DNA of 64,000 nt from Pedobacter sp. Leaf216 (GCF_001421515.1 NZ_LMKM01000038.1:312-64311); one strand, 5' to 3'; positions 16,975 to 26,751 are shown, counted from the stretch's first letter. Translations and numbers: made by a program. Notes: generated from the letters alone by a model not told the origin.

Positions 16975-17019
16975 GAGTTGTCAGCTTCCATGCCAGAAGC
17001 ATATTAAAGTTGACAACTC
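16975..17019 (-). promoter_or_regulatory. Nested hairpins in the icd 3' untranslated region
   Basis: A perfect 9-bp outer repeat (GAGTTGTCA / TGACAACTC) encloses a second 5-bp hairpin (GCTTC / GAAGC). It starts four bases after the icd stop and precedes the T-tailed terminator, so it may protect or process the mRNA end. Confidence 0.5.
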
Positions 17020-17022
17020 AGC

Positions 17023-19242
17023 TTATAAACTAGCCAAAGAAGTATTTAAGGTTTCACTAGGGCGCATTGCCTTGCTTGCCAATTCATCATTAGGGTTGTA
17101 ATAACCGCCAATGTTTTGAGGTTTACCTTGCGAACCGATTAATTCTTCATTGATTTTTGCTTCGTTTTCCAATAGCGTTTTAGCCAATGGCGCAAATCTA
17201 GCTTGTAAATCAGCATCCTTGGTTTGTGCTGCTAATGCTTCAGCCCAGTATAAAGCCAAATAGAAATGAGAACCACGGTTATCGATAGTACCTAACTTTC
17301 TGCCCGGAGATTTATCTGTTGCCAAGAATTTTGCATTAGCCTCATCTAAAGCATCGGCCAATACCTGCGCTTTTGCATTATTTTGTGTTTGAGACAAGTG
17401 CTCTAAAGAAGCCTGAAGGGCAAGGAATTCTCCTAATGAATCCCAGCGTAAATAACCTTCTTCAATAAACTGCTCTATATGTTTTGGGGCAGAACCACCG
17501 GCACCGGTTTCAAACAAACCACCGCCATTCATTAAAGGAACAATAGAAAGCATTTTAGCAGATGTTCCCAACTCTAAAATCGGAAATAAATCTGTCAAAT
17601 AATCACGCAGTACGTTACCTGTAACCGAAATGGTATCCAAACCTTTGCGGATACGCTCCAAAGTAAATTTGGTAGCTTCTATCGGTGCCAGAATACGGAT
17701 ATCCAAACCAGTAGTATCATGATCTTTTAAGTAAGTATTTACTTTAGTGATGATTTCTCTGTCGTGCGCTCTATTTTCATCTAACCAGAAAACGGCCGGA
17801 GTTTCAGATAAACGTGCCCTGTTAACAGCCAGTTTAACCCAATCCTGAATTGGAGCATCTTTGGTTTGGCACATGCGGAAAATATCGCCTTTTTCTACCT
17901 TTTGATCAAAAAATACTTTACCATCAGCATCAGTTACACGGATTGTTCCTGAACCAGCTGCCTGAAAAGTTTTATCATGCGAACCATATTCTTCAGCTTT
18001 CTGGGCCATTAAACCAACATTTGGCACCGATCCTATTGTGGTTACATCAAAAGCACCATGCGCTTTACAATCATCAATGGTTGCGGTATAAACACCAGCG
18101 TAAGAACGGTCTGGAATTAAGGCGATGGTATCCTGCGCTTTACCTTCTTTGTTCCACATCTGGCCCGAGGTACGGATCATTGCCGGCATAGATGCATCAA
18201 CAATCACATCACTTGGTACATGCAGGTTGGTAATTCCCTTATCAGAGTTTACCATCGCTAAAGCCGGTCCGTTTGCAATAGCCTGCGCTAAAGCAGCTTC
18301 AACTTCTGCCTGTTTTTCGTTACCGGCAATTTTTGCATAAACATCACCTAAGCCGTTACGGGTATCAATGTTGAGTGCTGCGAACAGATCAGCATATTTA
18401 GCAAAAACATCTGCAAAGTAAACTTCTACAATGGCTCCGAAAATTATTGGATCAGAAACTTTCATCATCGTAGCCTTTAAGTGTGCAGATAATAAAACGC
18501 CTTCAGCTTTTGCTTCAGCAATTTCTTTTGTTACAAAAGTTTTTAATGCCGATAAACTCAATGCAGAGCTATCAATCACCTCTCCTGCTTTTAATGGCGA
18601 TAAACCTTTTAATTCGGTTACCGTACCATCTTCACCTACAAACTCAATTTTAAACTGACCTGCTTCTGCAACTGTTGTAGATTTTTCTGAACCATAAAAA
18701 TCTCCTTCAGTCATACTGGCCACTTTCGTTTTCGAATCAGCCGACCATTTACCCATTGAATGTGGGTTTTGTTTAGCGTAATTTTTAACCGCTTTAGGTG
18801 CTCTACGGTCTGAGTTACCCTCACGTAAAACAGGGTTTACAGCCGAGCCTAAAACCTTTGCATATTTAGTTTTAATTGCTTTTTCTTCTTCGCTCTGCGC
18901 ATTATCAGGATAATTTGGAATAGCAAAACCCTGTGCTTGTAATTCTGTAATGGCACCAACCAATTGTGGAATGGAAGCCGAGATATTTGGTAATTTAATA
19001 ATGTTTGCTTCCGGAGTGGTAGCCAATGCACCAAGCTCTCCCAAAGCGTCACCAATTTTTTGATCGTCTTTTAAATACTCAGGAAAGTTTGCCAAAATTC
19101 TTCCTGCTAAAGAAATATCTCTGGTTTCTACATCAATACCAGCTGATGCGGTAAAAGCTTGTACGATAGGTAAAAGTGAATAGGTTGCCAACATTGGCGC
19201 CTCATCGGTTTTGGTGTAGATAATTTTTGATGTATTTGACAT
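17023..19242 (-). CDS. icd: NADP-dependent isocitrate dehydrogenase, monomeric type
   Basis: 739 aa, the length of the monomeric IDH-II family and much longer than dimeric IDH. Markers are KIIYTKTDEAPMLATYSLLP at the N-terminus, NSDRRAPKAVKNYAKQNPH, DGTVTELKGLSPLKAGEVID and the LDENRAHD segment. It oxidises isocitrate to 2-oxoglutarate in the cytoplasmic TCA cycle with NADP. Transcribed alone, divergent from the ankyrin genes, with a two-part 3' end. Confidence 0.95.
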   Translation of the reverse strand: MSNTSKIIYTKTDEAPMLATYSLLPIVQAFTASAGIDVETRDISLAGRILANFPEYLKDDQKIGDALGELGALATTPEANIIKLPNISASIPQLVGAITELQAQGFAIPNYPDNAQSEEEKAIKTKYAKVLGSAVNPVLREGNSDRRAPKAVKNYAKQNPHSMGKWSADSKTKVASMTEGDFYGSEKSTTVAEAGQFKIEFVGEDGTVTELKGLSPLKAGEVIDSSALSLSALKTFVTKEIAEAKAEGVLLSAHLKATMMKVSDPIIFGAIVEVYFADVFAKYADLFAALNIDTRNGLGDVYAKIAGNEKQAEVEAALAQAIANGPALAMVNSDKGITNLHVPSDVIVDASMPAMIRTSGQMWNKEGKAQDTIALIPDRSYAGVYTATIDDCKAHGAFDVTTIGSVPNVGLMAQKAEEYGSHDKTFQAAGSGTIRVTDADGKVFFDQKVEKGDIFRMCQTKDAPIQDWVKLAVNRARLSETPAVFWLDENRAHDREIITKVNTYLKDHDTTGLDIRILAPIEATKFTLERIRKGLDTISVTGNVLRDYLTDLFPILELGTSAKMLSIVPLMNGGGLFETGAGGSAPKHIEQFIEEGYLRWDSLGEFLALQASLEHLSQTQNNAKAQVLADALDEANAKFLATDKSPGRKLGTIDNRGSHFYLALYWAEALAAQTKDADLQARFAPLAKTLLENEAKINEELIGSQGKPQNIGGYYNPNDELASKAMRPSETLNTSLASL

Positions 19243-19501
19243 ATTATATTGATTTTGCTTATTAAGGTTAACTATTCAACCGGTTTTAAAGTTTGCAAAC
19301 CGGTATTTTTAAAATCGCCTAAAGATAAAATAATCGAATGAATTAAGGAACATCACAATGTTATTTATGATAAGGATAGTAACAGAAAAATGATCCACAT
19401 AGAAACTAACCGATGGAATACCACAATTGCTTACAAAAAACAAGAAAAGATCATATCCTATTGTGATTACAACAAAAATTGATTCATTAATATGATTTTT
19501 A
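19243..19501. other. AT-rich gene-free stretch upstream of icd
   Basis: No ORF, hairpin or consensus promoter was recognised between the icd start and the 42-bp tandem repeat. Confidence 0.4.
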
Positions 19502-19695
19502 GCTGCCCATGGCAGGAAGCTTTCATGACCCTCATGATTTGTCGCTGCCCATGGCAGGAAGCTTTCCTGACCCTCATGATCTGTCGCTGCCCACGGCAGG
19601 GAGCTTTCATGACCCTCATGATCTGCCGCTGCCCATGGCGCGAAACTTTCATGACTTTATTATCTGTTGCCGCCTATGGCGCGAAGTTTTCAGCA
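19502..19695. repeat. 42-bp tandem repeat, five units
   Basis: Units begin at 19502, 19544, 19586, 19628 and 19669. The first four have a 42-bp period; the fourth unit has lost one base and the fifth is diverged. Each unit is built of small palindromes: CTGCCCATGGCAG, GAAGCTTTC and TCATGA. Since 42 is a multiple of three, open frames run through it on both strands (14-residue repeats), but none has a convincing start or composition. It lies between divergent icd and the ankyrin genes. Confidence 0.9.
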
Positions 19696-19784
19696 TAAAC
19701 AGACCTTACCCGCTTCATATTTTGGCTAAACTTTTGTAGGATCAAAAGCTTATATATCTATCTATTTTAAATTTTTTACTTGAA

Positions 19785-20987
19785 ATGACCGAACCTACCC
19801 TAGATCAGCTGTTAAACGCCCGCAAATTCGAAGAGGCGAAAACACTGATGCAAAACGGCGAAAAGCTCCCTAAAAATATCCAAGAATATCAAAAATCATC
19901 TATTTTGGATAACCTCTTAAGAGAGAAACAATACGAAATCCTCAACATGATGGTGAAAGATAAAACCATCGAAACCGACATCTACGAATTCGATAATTTT
20001 GACAAAAGTGTTTTCCAGAGTATTGTCCGCAATCTGGGTGATAACGAAGATCATATCACATTTTTTAACGATTTTATTACGCATTTCGATAACTTAAATG
20101 ATGAAGTAAATGCCAAAACTTTATTAGGCTATCTCCTCGAAAATGGTGTAAGTTTAGCTGTAATTAAAGCGGCAATCAATGCGGGTTGTAGTGCAGGTTT
20201 TAAAAATAATGCAGAAGAAAATTATATCCATCAGGTAGTGAAAAGCAGCATTCGCAGGTACAACCTTAGTGATGAACAAATCACCGATCTACTAAAAGGT
20301 TATATTGATATCCTGATTAATGAAGGTGTAGACATTAATGAAGGCAATGTGGTACAGGAAACACCACTGATTGCGGCTATAAAATTTAACAAGAAAAATT
20401 TAATTGAACATTTGCTCGAAAATGGTGCCGATCCTAACCATACCGATAACGATGGTAATTCTGCTTTCTTTTATGCGGTTGCCCATTCGCAAAGCGAAAA
20501 TATTTATGATATGCTCCGAAATTCCGCTTCACCGAATTTCGACCAGATCAATAAAAATGGAGTAAGCCTGCTGTTCGAATATACAAGGATGATAGCGAAC
20601 AGTGAAAGCAGTATTCATTTTCTAAAAAAACTAGTTGAGGATGGTGCAGATTTATACCAAACCAGTAAGTGGTACAGCGCAGATAAAACACCATTAGACT
20701 TAATTGCCGAAAAACACGCAGATGTATTGCAAGCTTTATTGGAAACCGGCCGGGTAGATGTAAATAGAAGGGATGACCAGGGCAATACGCTACTGCATAA
20801 AGTTTGCGCCTATAATGTAAATTACGAAGCGGAAAAAGCCAGGGAAACGTACCGGAAAGTAAAGCTCCTGATTGAAAACGGTGCGGATGTTACTTTATCA
20901 AACGACAAGGATGAAACGGCTTTAATGCTTGCATCTGATGATAACCTGAAAATAAAAACTGTTGAACTGCTCATGAAACAATCTTAA
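19785..20987 (+). CDS. Ankyrin-repeat protein (first ORF)
   Basis: 400 aa, cytoplasmic. Ankyrin repeats are clear from about residue 190 (ETPLIAAIKFNKKNLIEHLLENGADPNHTD, GNTLLHKVCAYN, DETALMLASD); the first 150 residues are helical without clear repeats. It ends with TAA in the middle of an ankyrin pattern, and the next ORF continues in the same frame one codon later with further repeats. It may be the N-terminal half of a single ~850-residue protein or the first of two coupled genes. Confidence 0.8.
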   Translation: MTEPTLDQLLNARKFEEAKTLMQNGEKLPKNIQEYQKSSILDNLLREKQYEILNMMVKDKTIETDIYEFDNFDKSVFQSIVRNLGDNEDHITFFNDFITHFDNLNDEVNAKTLLGYLLENGVSLAVIKAAINAGCSAGFKNNAEENYIHQVVKSSIRRYNLSDEQITDLLKGYIDILINEGVDINEGNVVQETPLIAAIKFNKKNLIEHLLENGADPNHTDNDGNSAFFYAVAHSQSENIYDMLRNSASPNFDQINKNGVSLLFEYTRMIANSESSIHFLKKLVEDGADLYQTSKWYSADKTPLDLIAEKHADVLQALLETGRVDVNRRDDQGNTLLHKVCAYNVNYEAEKARETYRKVKLLIENGADVTLSNDKDETALMLASDDNLKIKTVELLMKQS

Positions 20988-20990
20988 TAT

Positions 20991-22340
20991 ATGTCGATGT
21001 CATTTATAATTGCCTGCGAAAGCGGTAAGCGAAAAATTGCCGAACTTTTACTGGCAAATGGAGAAGTAGAAATTGGTTATACAGACGAAAAAGGCAGAAC
21101 CGCACTCCATTATGCGGCCCATCGCGGTTATTTAGATCTTGTGCAAATTTTAATCGACCGTGGAGCCGACCTGGATTATGAAGACCATGCCGGGGAAACA
21201 CCTTTATATTTTGCCTGTTTACAAAAACAGAAACAAACGGCAATTTATTTAATTGATAAAGGCGCCAGGGTTAACATTAAAGACTTAAAGGGAAATAGCC
21301 TTTTGCATTTAACGGCGCAAAGCGGACAGATAGAAGTACTTGAAAAACTGCTTAACAAAGGGCTTGAGGTTGATGGCGAAAATAATGAAGCAGAAACACC
21401 ATTACTTGTCGCCTCAGCATGGAGAAACAAAGAAATTGTGCAAAAGCTACTGGAATTTGGCGCCAATATTAATACCACTAACAAACATGGCGATTCTCCA
21501 TTAATTTTTGCCGTAAAATCCAAAAACACACCAATGGTAGAGCTCATTCTGGACAAAGGTGCCAACATTAACCACATTAACCACGCGGGCGAATCGGCAT
21601 TATTACTTGCCTGTTACGATGCCAACAGGATGCTTACCAAAATATTGGTAGAAAAAGGTGCAGATGTATTTGTTTCTTCTAAAGATGGCCTTTCGCCAAT
21701 TTGGTATGCCTGTGCCAATAATCAGAAAGAAATCGTCGATTTATTTTTAGCCAACGGGGTTGATGTAAATTACGCAAAACCACTTTCGGGCAAAGATGAT
21801 TCGATGTATTCGTATCTTGAATGGGTAGAAACCGCAAATAACATATCCATTTCAGCAAGTTTTTCTTTTGAAAACAGTTACAGTTACGGCGGCGAAAGCA
21901 TGTTGCATGTAGCAGCAAAAAGCGGCCATTTGAGTATGCTGAAAATGTTGATTGAAAAAGGTGCAAATGTGAACATTCAGGATGAAAGTGGCAATACTGC
22001 GCTACATTATGCCGCAGCCAATGGGAAAAAGGATGCCGTAAAATTTCTGCTCGAACAATTAGCAGATCCAGGCATCGTTAACGTGAAAGAACAAAAAACA
22101 ATCGATTATTCAAACATCAAAGGTTTTAACGAAATTACAGAACTGTTGTTAAACGCAGGGCCAAAAGGCGATCTGCATGCACCTTTAAAAACGGTACCCG
22201 TAGAAAATGAAGTTCTGCCCATAAAAAATGACATATCAGCAAAAAAGCAAGCCCTTTTGGATTTGAAAGAACTATTGGATGCCGGAATATTATCGCAGGA
22301 AGAATTTGATGCCGAAAAAGCCAAAATATTAAACGGATAG
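20991..22340 (+). CDS. Ankyrin-repeat protein with C-terminal SHOCT domain (second ORF)
   Basis: 449 aa. It opens directly inside an ankyrin helix pair (SFIIACESGKRKIAELLL) and carries about ten repeats (GRTALHYAAHRGYLDLVQIL, GNSLLHLTAQSGQIEVLEKLL and so on). The last ~30 residues, LLDLKELLDAGILSQEEFD, form a SHOCT domain, usually an oligomerisation or membrane-adjacent module. The ATG lies three bases after the previous stop in the same frame. Role unknown, presumably protein-protein interaction. Confidence 0.85.
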   Translation: MSMSFIIACESGKRKIAELLLANGEVEIGYTDEKGRTALHYAAHRGYLDLVQILIDRGADLDYEDHAGETPLYFACLQKQKQTAIYLIDKGARVNIKDLKGNSLLHLTAQSGQIEVLEKLLNKGLEVDGENNEAETPLLVASAWRNKEIVQKLLEFGANINTTNKHGDSPLIFAVKSKNTPMVELILDKGANINHINHAGESALLLACYDANRMLTKILVEKGADVFVSSKDGLSPIWYACANNQKEIVDLFLANGVDVNYAKPLSGKDDSMYSYLEWVETANNISISASFSFENSYSYGGESMLHVAAKSGHLSMLKMLIEKGANVNIQDESGNTALHYAAANGKKDAVKFLLEQLADPGIVNVKEQKTIDYSNIKGFNEITELLLNAGPKGDLHAPLKTVPVENEVLPIKNDISAKKQALLDLKELLDAGILSQEEFDAEKAKILNG

Positions 22341-22413
22341 CAGATTTAGTGCGACAAATATTTGATTAAATTTTTAAGCTTAAATATTTAGTTCTAAATT
22401 TATCATTAAGAAT

Positions 22414-22445
22414 TTTCCTGGCCGGTGCTCACTCCGGTCAGGAAA
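22414..22445 (+). promoter_or_regulatory. 12-bp hairpin before the lipoprotein gene
   Basis: TTTCCTGGCCGG and CCGGTCAGGAAA pair over 12 positions (one G-T) with an 8-base loop. It has no T run; it may close the ankyrin transcript or sit in the leader of the gene at 22468. Confidence 0.5.
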
Positions 22446-22467
22446 GTTTGACATTAATGCTCCCAAA

Positions 22468-23040
22468 ATGAAATCTACTACCAAAACACAGCTGCAATTA
22501 TTTATCCTGCTTTCACTTTCAGTGTTGATCTACAGCTGCTCACCTAAGCTTTATGTGGATGAAGATAAACGTTATCAAGCCGGAACATTAACAGATGCAC
22601 AAGTAGATTCTCTCCATTTTTACCTGAAAGAGAATCAAAGATTAACGCTTAAAGATACAATCATCATCAAATATGACTTCAACAGGGATGACTGCTGGAA
22701 GGATTTAAGTTATCAGAATGCAGAATTTTTAAATAATGTAAGGTGGACATTCCAAAAAAACATCCTCGAAAAGGCAGAAGCCAGACCTAAAGTTGCCATT
22801 TACCAATACCGTGAAGTAGGCGAAAGTTTCAGTCCCATAAAATCAAAAGGCCTGGAAATAGAAACCGACTCCGGCTTTTTAAAAAAACTGTTGTTCAAAG
22901 AAAACACCTCATGTGGTACTTCCGCAATTATCCTTCCTAACGGCAAATTTTTATTGGTAAAATCAGATCCGCAATTTTCTGCGCTGCTTTTAAACGCGAA
23001 GGATATCGAAAAAAAACTGCTTGAAAATCTGGTGAAGTAA
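22468..23040 (+). CDS. Hypothetical lipoprotein
   Basis: 190 aa. The signal peptide ends in IYSC (Cys24), a lipobox. The rest is a mixed alpha-beta domain with a conserved-looking DDCW segment and a second cysteine region (NTSCGTSAIILPNGKFLLV) but no family I recognise. It stands after the ankyrin genes; no functional link is visible. Confidence 0.7.
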   Translation: MKSTTKTQLQLFILLSLSVLIYSCSPKLYVDEDKRYQAGTLTDAQVDSLHFYLKENQRLTLKDTIIIKYDFNRDDCWKDLSYQNAEFLNNVRWTFQKNILEKAEARPKVAIYQYREVGESFSPIKSKGLEIETDSGFLKKLLFKENTSCGTSAIILPNGKFLLVKSDPQFSALLLNAKDIEKKLLENLVK

Positions 23041-23292
23041 ACCAGATAACGTATTTTTTCTATAACAATCTAAAGTGGTTTAAAAAACCCTACTAAATGT
23101 TTTGTTGTGCCGTAATTTGGTTTCACTAACCGTTTCCAAATCAACATGAATCAAAATACAACTTTAAGCAAGTCAGGTTAGGGTACGTTACTCTTATTTT
23201 TTATGGTTGTAGCAATTATGGCCTGACTGAAAACATCTAATTGATTTTCATGTTATATTTTTCGAAGATTAATTTAATCAAAACCGGTTAAT

Positions 23293-24612
23293 ATGAAAAA
23301 TAAGATTTTTTACGCCTCAATGCTCTCAACCGCAGTAATTTTCGGTTGCCAATCGAAGTCGAATTCGCAAAAACAGGGAGAAGATACCACGCTTACAACT
23401 AAAACAGGCGCAATTAATTTACCAGCGCCCGATACCAATGCGGCAAAAAGCAAGTTTAGTAAAGTAATTGGCTGGCCCGAAGGTAAAACGCCTATCGCTC
23501 CAGAAGGATTTGTGGTAACCAAATTTGCTTCCAATATCAAAAGTCCGCGCAATACCTATATTGCCCCAAATGGCGATGTCCTGGTTGCACTTTCAAATTC
23601 GGAAAGGAGCACTACTGAAAGCATTGCAAATACGGTATCAGGTAAAGCTAAATCTGAAGTTCCAGGAAAAAGTGCCAATACCATTTTACTTTACCGCGAT
23701 GATAACAAAGATGGCAAACCAGAAACGGTTACTACATTTTTAAATGGCCTCAATCAACCTTTCGGAATGCTGATTATTGGCAACTCATTTTATGTAGCCA
23801 ATACAGATGGTTTATGGCAGTACCCATATAAAACGGGTGACACCAAGATTACCGCTACAGGGAAAAAGATTTTAAGTTTGCCTGCGGGAGGTTATAACAA
23901 CCATTGGACAAGAAATCTGATTGCAAATGCAGATCAAAGCAAAATATATGTTACTGTAGGTTCGGGCAGTAATGTTGGTGAAAATGGAATGGAAAATGAA
24001 GTTCGAAGAGCGAATATCCTGGAAATAAATCCTGATGGAAGTGGAGAAAAAATTTACGCCAGCGGTTTGAGAAATCCTGTCGGAATAGATTGGGCACCTT
24101 CAAGCAAGGTACTTTGGACAGCAGTTAATGAACGCGATGGATTGGGCGACGACCTTGTACCCGATTACATTACCAGTGTAAAACAAGGTGCTTTTTATGG
24201 ATGGCCATTTTCATATTATGGTCAGAATGAAGACCCTCGTTTAAAAGGTAAAAACCCGGAGATGGTTAAAAAAGCAATAGCACCCGATGTAGCAGTTGGT
24301 GCCCATACTGCATCATTAGGATTGGCGTTTTATAAAGACACAAAATTTCCTCAAAAATACCAGGGAGGAGCATTTATAGGTCAGCACGGCTCATGGAACA
24401 GGTCGGCAATTTCAGGTTACAAAGTTGCTTTCGTGCCTTTTAAAGATGGAAAACCAGCAGGTAAACCTGAAGATTTTTTAACTGGCTTTGTAGCAGATGT
24501 TGATAAGGCCGATGTATATGGCCGTCCGGTTGGCGTTACCCTAACACCCGATGGCGCTTTATTGGTTGCCGACGATGTTAGCGGCGTAATTTGGAGAGTT
24601 GCTGCAAAATAA
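23293..24612 (+). CDS. PQQ-dependent sugar dehydrogenase (sorbosone dehydrogenase-like) lipoprotein
   Basis: 439 aa. The N-terminus ends in IFGC (Cys19), a lipobox, so the enzyme is anchored outside the inner membrane. The six-bladed propeller has APEGFVVTKFASNIKSPR, GGYNNHWTRNLIA, YASGLRNPVGIDWAP and FIGQHGSWNRS, the pattern of soluble aldose/L-sorbosone dehydrogenases that use PQQ. No PQQ biosynthesis genes lie in the window, so the cofactor may come from elsewhere. A TonB-dependent receptor follows directly. Confidence 0.88.
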   Translation: MKNKIFYASMLSTAVIFGCQSKSNSQKQGEDTTLTTKTGAINLPAPDTNAAKSKFSKVIGWPEGKTPIAPEGFVVTKFASNIKSPRNTYIAPNGDVLVALSNSERSTTESIANTVSGKAKSEVPGKSANTILLYRDDNKDGKPETVTTFLNGLNQPFGMLIIGNSFYVANTDGLWQYPYKTGDTKITATGKKILSLPAGGYNNHWTRNLIANADQSKIYVTVGSGSNVGENGMENEVRRANILEINPDGSGEKIYASGLRNPVGIDWAPSSKVLWTAVNERDGLGDDLVPDYITSVKQGAFYGWPFSYYGQNEDPRLKGKNPEMVKKAIAPDVAVGAHTASLGLAFYKDTKFPQKYQGGAFIGQHGSWNRSAISGYKVAFVPFKDGKPAGKPEDFLTGFVADVDKADVYGRPVGVTLTPDGALLVADDVSGVIWRVAAK

Positions 24613-24622
24613 TTAATACAAT

Positions 24623-24671
24623 AGCCACAGATTCACAGAATACGTTAAATTTATCTGCCAAATCTGTGGCT
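24623..24671. repeat. 11-bp inverted repeat between the dehydrogenase and receptor genes
   Basis: AGCCACAGATT (24623-24633) and AATCTGTGGCT (24661-24671) are perfect complements 27 bases apart. I recall this CCACAGATT word as a frequent intergenic element in Bacteroidota. Its place argues that the receptor begins after it. Confidence 0.6.
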
Positions 24672-24692
24672 AAACTTCCAATTCTTATCCTC

Positions 24693-26744
24693 TTGAAACC
24701 GAACCTTACCCTATTATTTACCCTATTTTCTGTTAGCTGCTTAGCACAAACCATCAAACCCGATTCAGTAAAAAAGCTTAGCGAGATTACAGTAAAAGGT
24801 TATTACAATCACCAACCCCTGTTAAGATCGGTATCTGCGGTGAATCTGATCGACAGCAGCGCAATCAGAAATCAACAGAGCAGTTCACTGGTGAGTACAC
24901 TGAATTCCATTTCAGGTGTAAGAATGGAAGAACGTTCACCAGGCAGTTACCGCTTATCGCTTCGTGGAAGCTTATTACGTTCGCCTTTTGGCATCAGGAA
25001 TATTAAAATCTATATCGATGATTTTCCTTTAACCGATGCTGGTGGTAACACTTATTTAAATGCGTTGGATATGGCCGCCATCGGCAACATAGAAATCTAC
25101 AAAGGACCGGAGGCCAGTACATTTGGAGCAAATACAGGAGGTGCCGTTTTAATTAGTCCACCAAATTTTGAAAGAAATGAAATCAGTGTTTCTGCCATAG
25201 CTGGTTCATACGGACTTTTCCACCAAACGGCCGCTATCAATCATCAATTTAAAAATTACAGCTTTAATTTTACAGAGGGTTATCAAAAAAGTGATGGTTT
25301 CCGCCAGAATAGTGCCATGGATAGAAAGTATTTCCAAACGGCACACCAGTGGAATTATAGTACTGCCGGAAGTTTAAAAGCCTTTGCATTTTATAGTGAC
25401 CTTGGATATCACACACCGGGAGGCTTAACTGCTGCTCAATTGGAACAAGATCCTAAATTGGCACGTCCTGCAACAGCCACACTACCTGGTGCCATTGCAC
25501 AACAGGCAGCCATTTATAATAAAACTATTTTCGGCGGGCTATCCAATTCTTATCAGATCAATCCTCATTTTAAACATGTTATTGCGCTCTTTACATCATA
25601 TACCGATTTCAAAAATCCTTTTATCACCAATTATGAAAAACGTTATGAAAGTACATTGGGCTTGCGTACATTTTTAGATTATGAAAAGGAATATGACGAT
25701 TTTAAATTTAATGCACAAGTTGGGTTAGAAAGTTCAGCAACCAAAAGCGAAATCAATAATTTTAACAACAACGGTGGTGAAGCAACTTCCATGCAAGCTT
25801 CTGATCGTTTAAAAGCAAGCCAGGATTTTGCTTATTTAAGATTAAACTTCGATATCAACAGAAAGTTGCTGATTGAACTTGCATCAAGTCTTAATTTCTA
25901 CAAGTATAAATACGAAAGTTATTTTCCTGTAGTGATCGCTTCACAACAACGGAAATTTGATCCACAATTTATGCCAAAGGTTGCGCTATCTTATTTAATA
26001 ACGAACGATTTTTCTGCAAGGGCTTCAGTAAGTAGAGGCTATTCGCCACCCACTATCGCAGAGGTAAGGTCATCAGATAATAACATCAACAATAATTTGC
26101 AGGCAGAATCTGGCTGGAATTACGAACTCGGCTTGCGTTACAAAACAAAAAACAACCGCTTTTATGCCAATGCAAACCTATTCAGCTACCAGCTTCAGGA
26201 TGCAATTGTAAGAAGGCTAAACCAAAATGATACAGAATATTTTATCAATGCCGGCGGAACAAAGCAAAGAGGCATTGAAATTGAAACAGCCATTTGGATT
26301 ATCAGAAACCCTGCTTCTTTTTTAAGCGGGTTACAATTTAAAAGCAATTATACTTTTAGTCATTTCAGATTTAAAGATTTTGTAAGCGGTAATACAACTT
26401 ATAGCGGCAATAAACTGACTGGTGTTCCGGCAAATATTTCAATTAACAGTTTGGAATTTAACTTTCCAAAAGAATGTTACCTTTTCCTGCAGCACAATTA
26501 CACTTCTACCATACCATTAAATGATGCAAATACTGTTTTTGCCAAAAGATACCACCTTGTAGAAGCAAAAGCCGGCATCCGTAATGTAAAGCTGAGTAAA
26601 ATCCATTTCGAATTATATGCGGGGGTAAATAATTTACTCAATGCTAATTATAGCCTGGGTAATGACTTAAATGCTGCAAACGGAAGATATTTTAATCCAG
26701 CGGCAGGAATCAATTTTTATACTGGCCTGGCTATAAAACTTTAA
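24693..26744 (+). CDS. TonB-dependent outer-membrane receptor
   Basis: About 683 aa from TTG 24693, which gives a proper signal peptide (KPNLTLLFTLFSVSCLAQ). An ATG at 24591 overlaps the previous gene and reads through an inverted repeat, and a GTG at 24666 is also possible. The plug domain (LKLSEITVKGYY..., NSISGVRMEERSPG, RGSLLRSPFGIRNIKIYIDD, IEIYKGPEASTFGANTGG) is followed by a beta barrel ending in YTGLAIKL. It imports a siderophore, vitamin or sugar with TonB energy; the ligand is unknown. There is no carboxypeptidase-like or SusD partner, so it is not a SusC. Confidence 0.85.
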   Translation: MKPNLTLLFTLFSVSCLAQTIKPDSVKKLSEITVKGYYNHQPLLRSVSAVNLIDSSAIRNQQSSSLVSTLNSISGVRMEERSPGSYRLSLRGSLLRSPFGIRNIKIYIDDFPLTDAGGNTYLNALDMAAIGNIEIYKGPEASTFGANTGGAVLISPPNFERNEISVSAIAGSYGLFHQTAAINHQFKNYSFNFTEGYQKSDGFRQNSAMDRKYFQTAHQWNYSTAGSLKAFAFYSDLGYHTPGGLTAAQLEQDPKLARPATATLPGAIAQQAAIYNKTIFGGLSNSYQINPHFKHVIALFTSYTDFKNPFITNYEKRYESTLGLRTFLDYEKEYDDFKFNAQVGLESSATKSEINNFNNNGGEATSMQASDRLKASQDFAYLRLNFDINRKLLIELASSLNFYKYKYESYFPVVIASQQRKFDPQFMPKVALSYLITNDFSARASVSRGYSPPTIAEVRSSDNNINNNLQAESGWNYELGLRYKTKNNRFYANANLFSYQLQDAIVRRLNQNDTEYFINAGGTKQRGIEIETAIWIIRNPASFLSGLQFKSNYTFSHFRFKDFVSGNTTYSGNKLTGVPANISINSLEFNFPKECYLFLQHNYTSTIPLNDANTVFAKRYHLVEAKAGIRNVKLSKIHFELYAGVNNLLNANYSLGNDLNAANGRYFNPAAGINFYTGLAIKL

Positions 26745-26751
26745 CAATAAA

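Noticed and set aside
19467..19739. ORFs on both strands across the 42-bp repeat (61-76 codons)
   Set aside because: They exist because 42 is divisible by three and the repeat lacks stops; starts are poor, and three frames are open at once.
24693..26744. SusC-type receptor
   Set aside because: No carboxypeptidase-like N-terminal domain and no SusD neighbour; the size is that of an ordinary TonB receptor.
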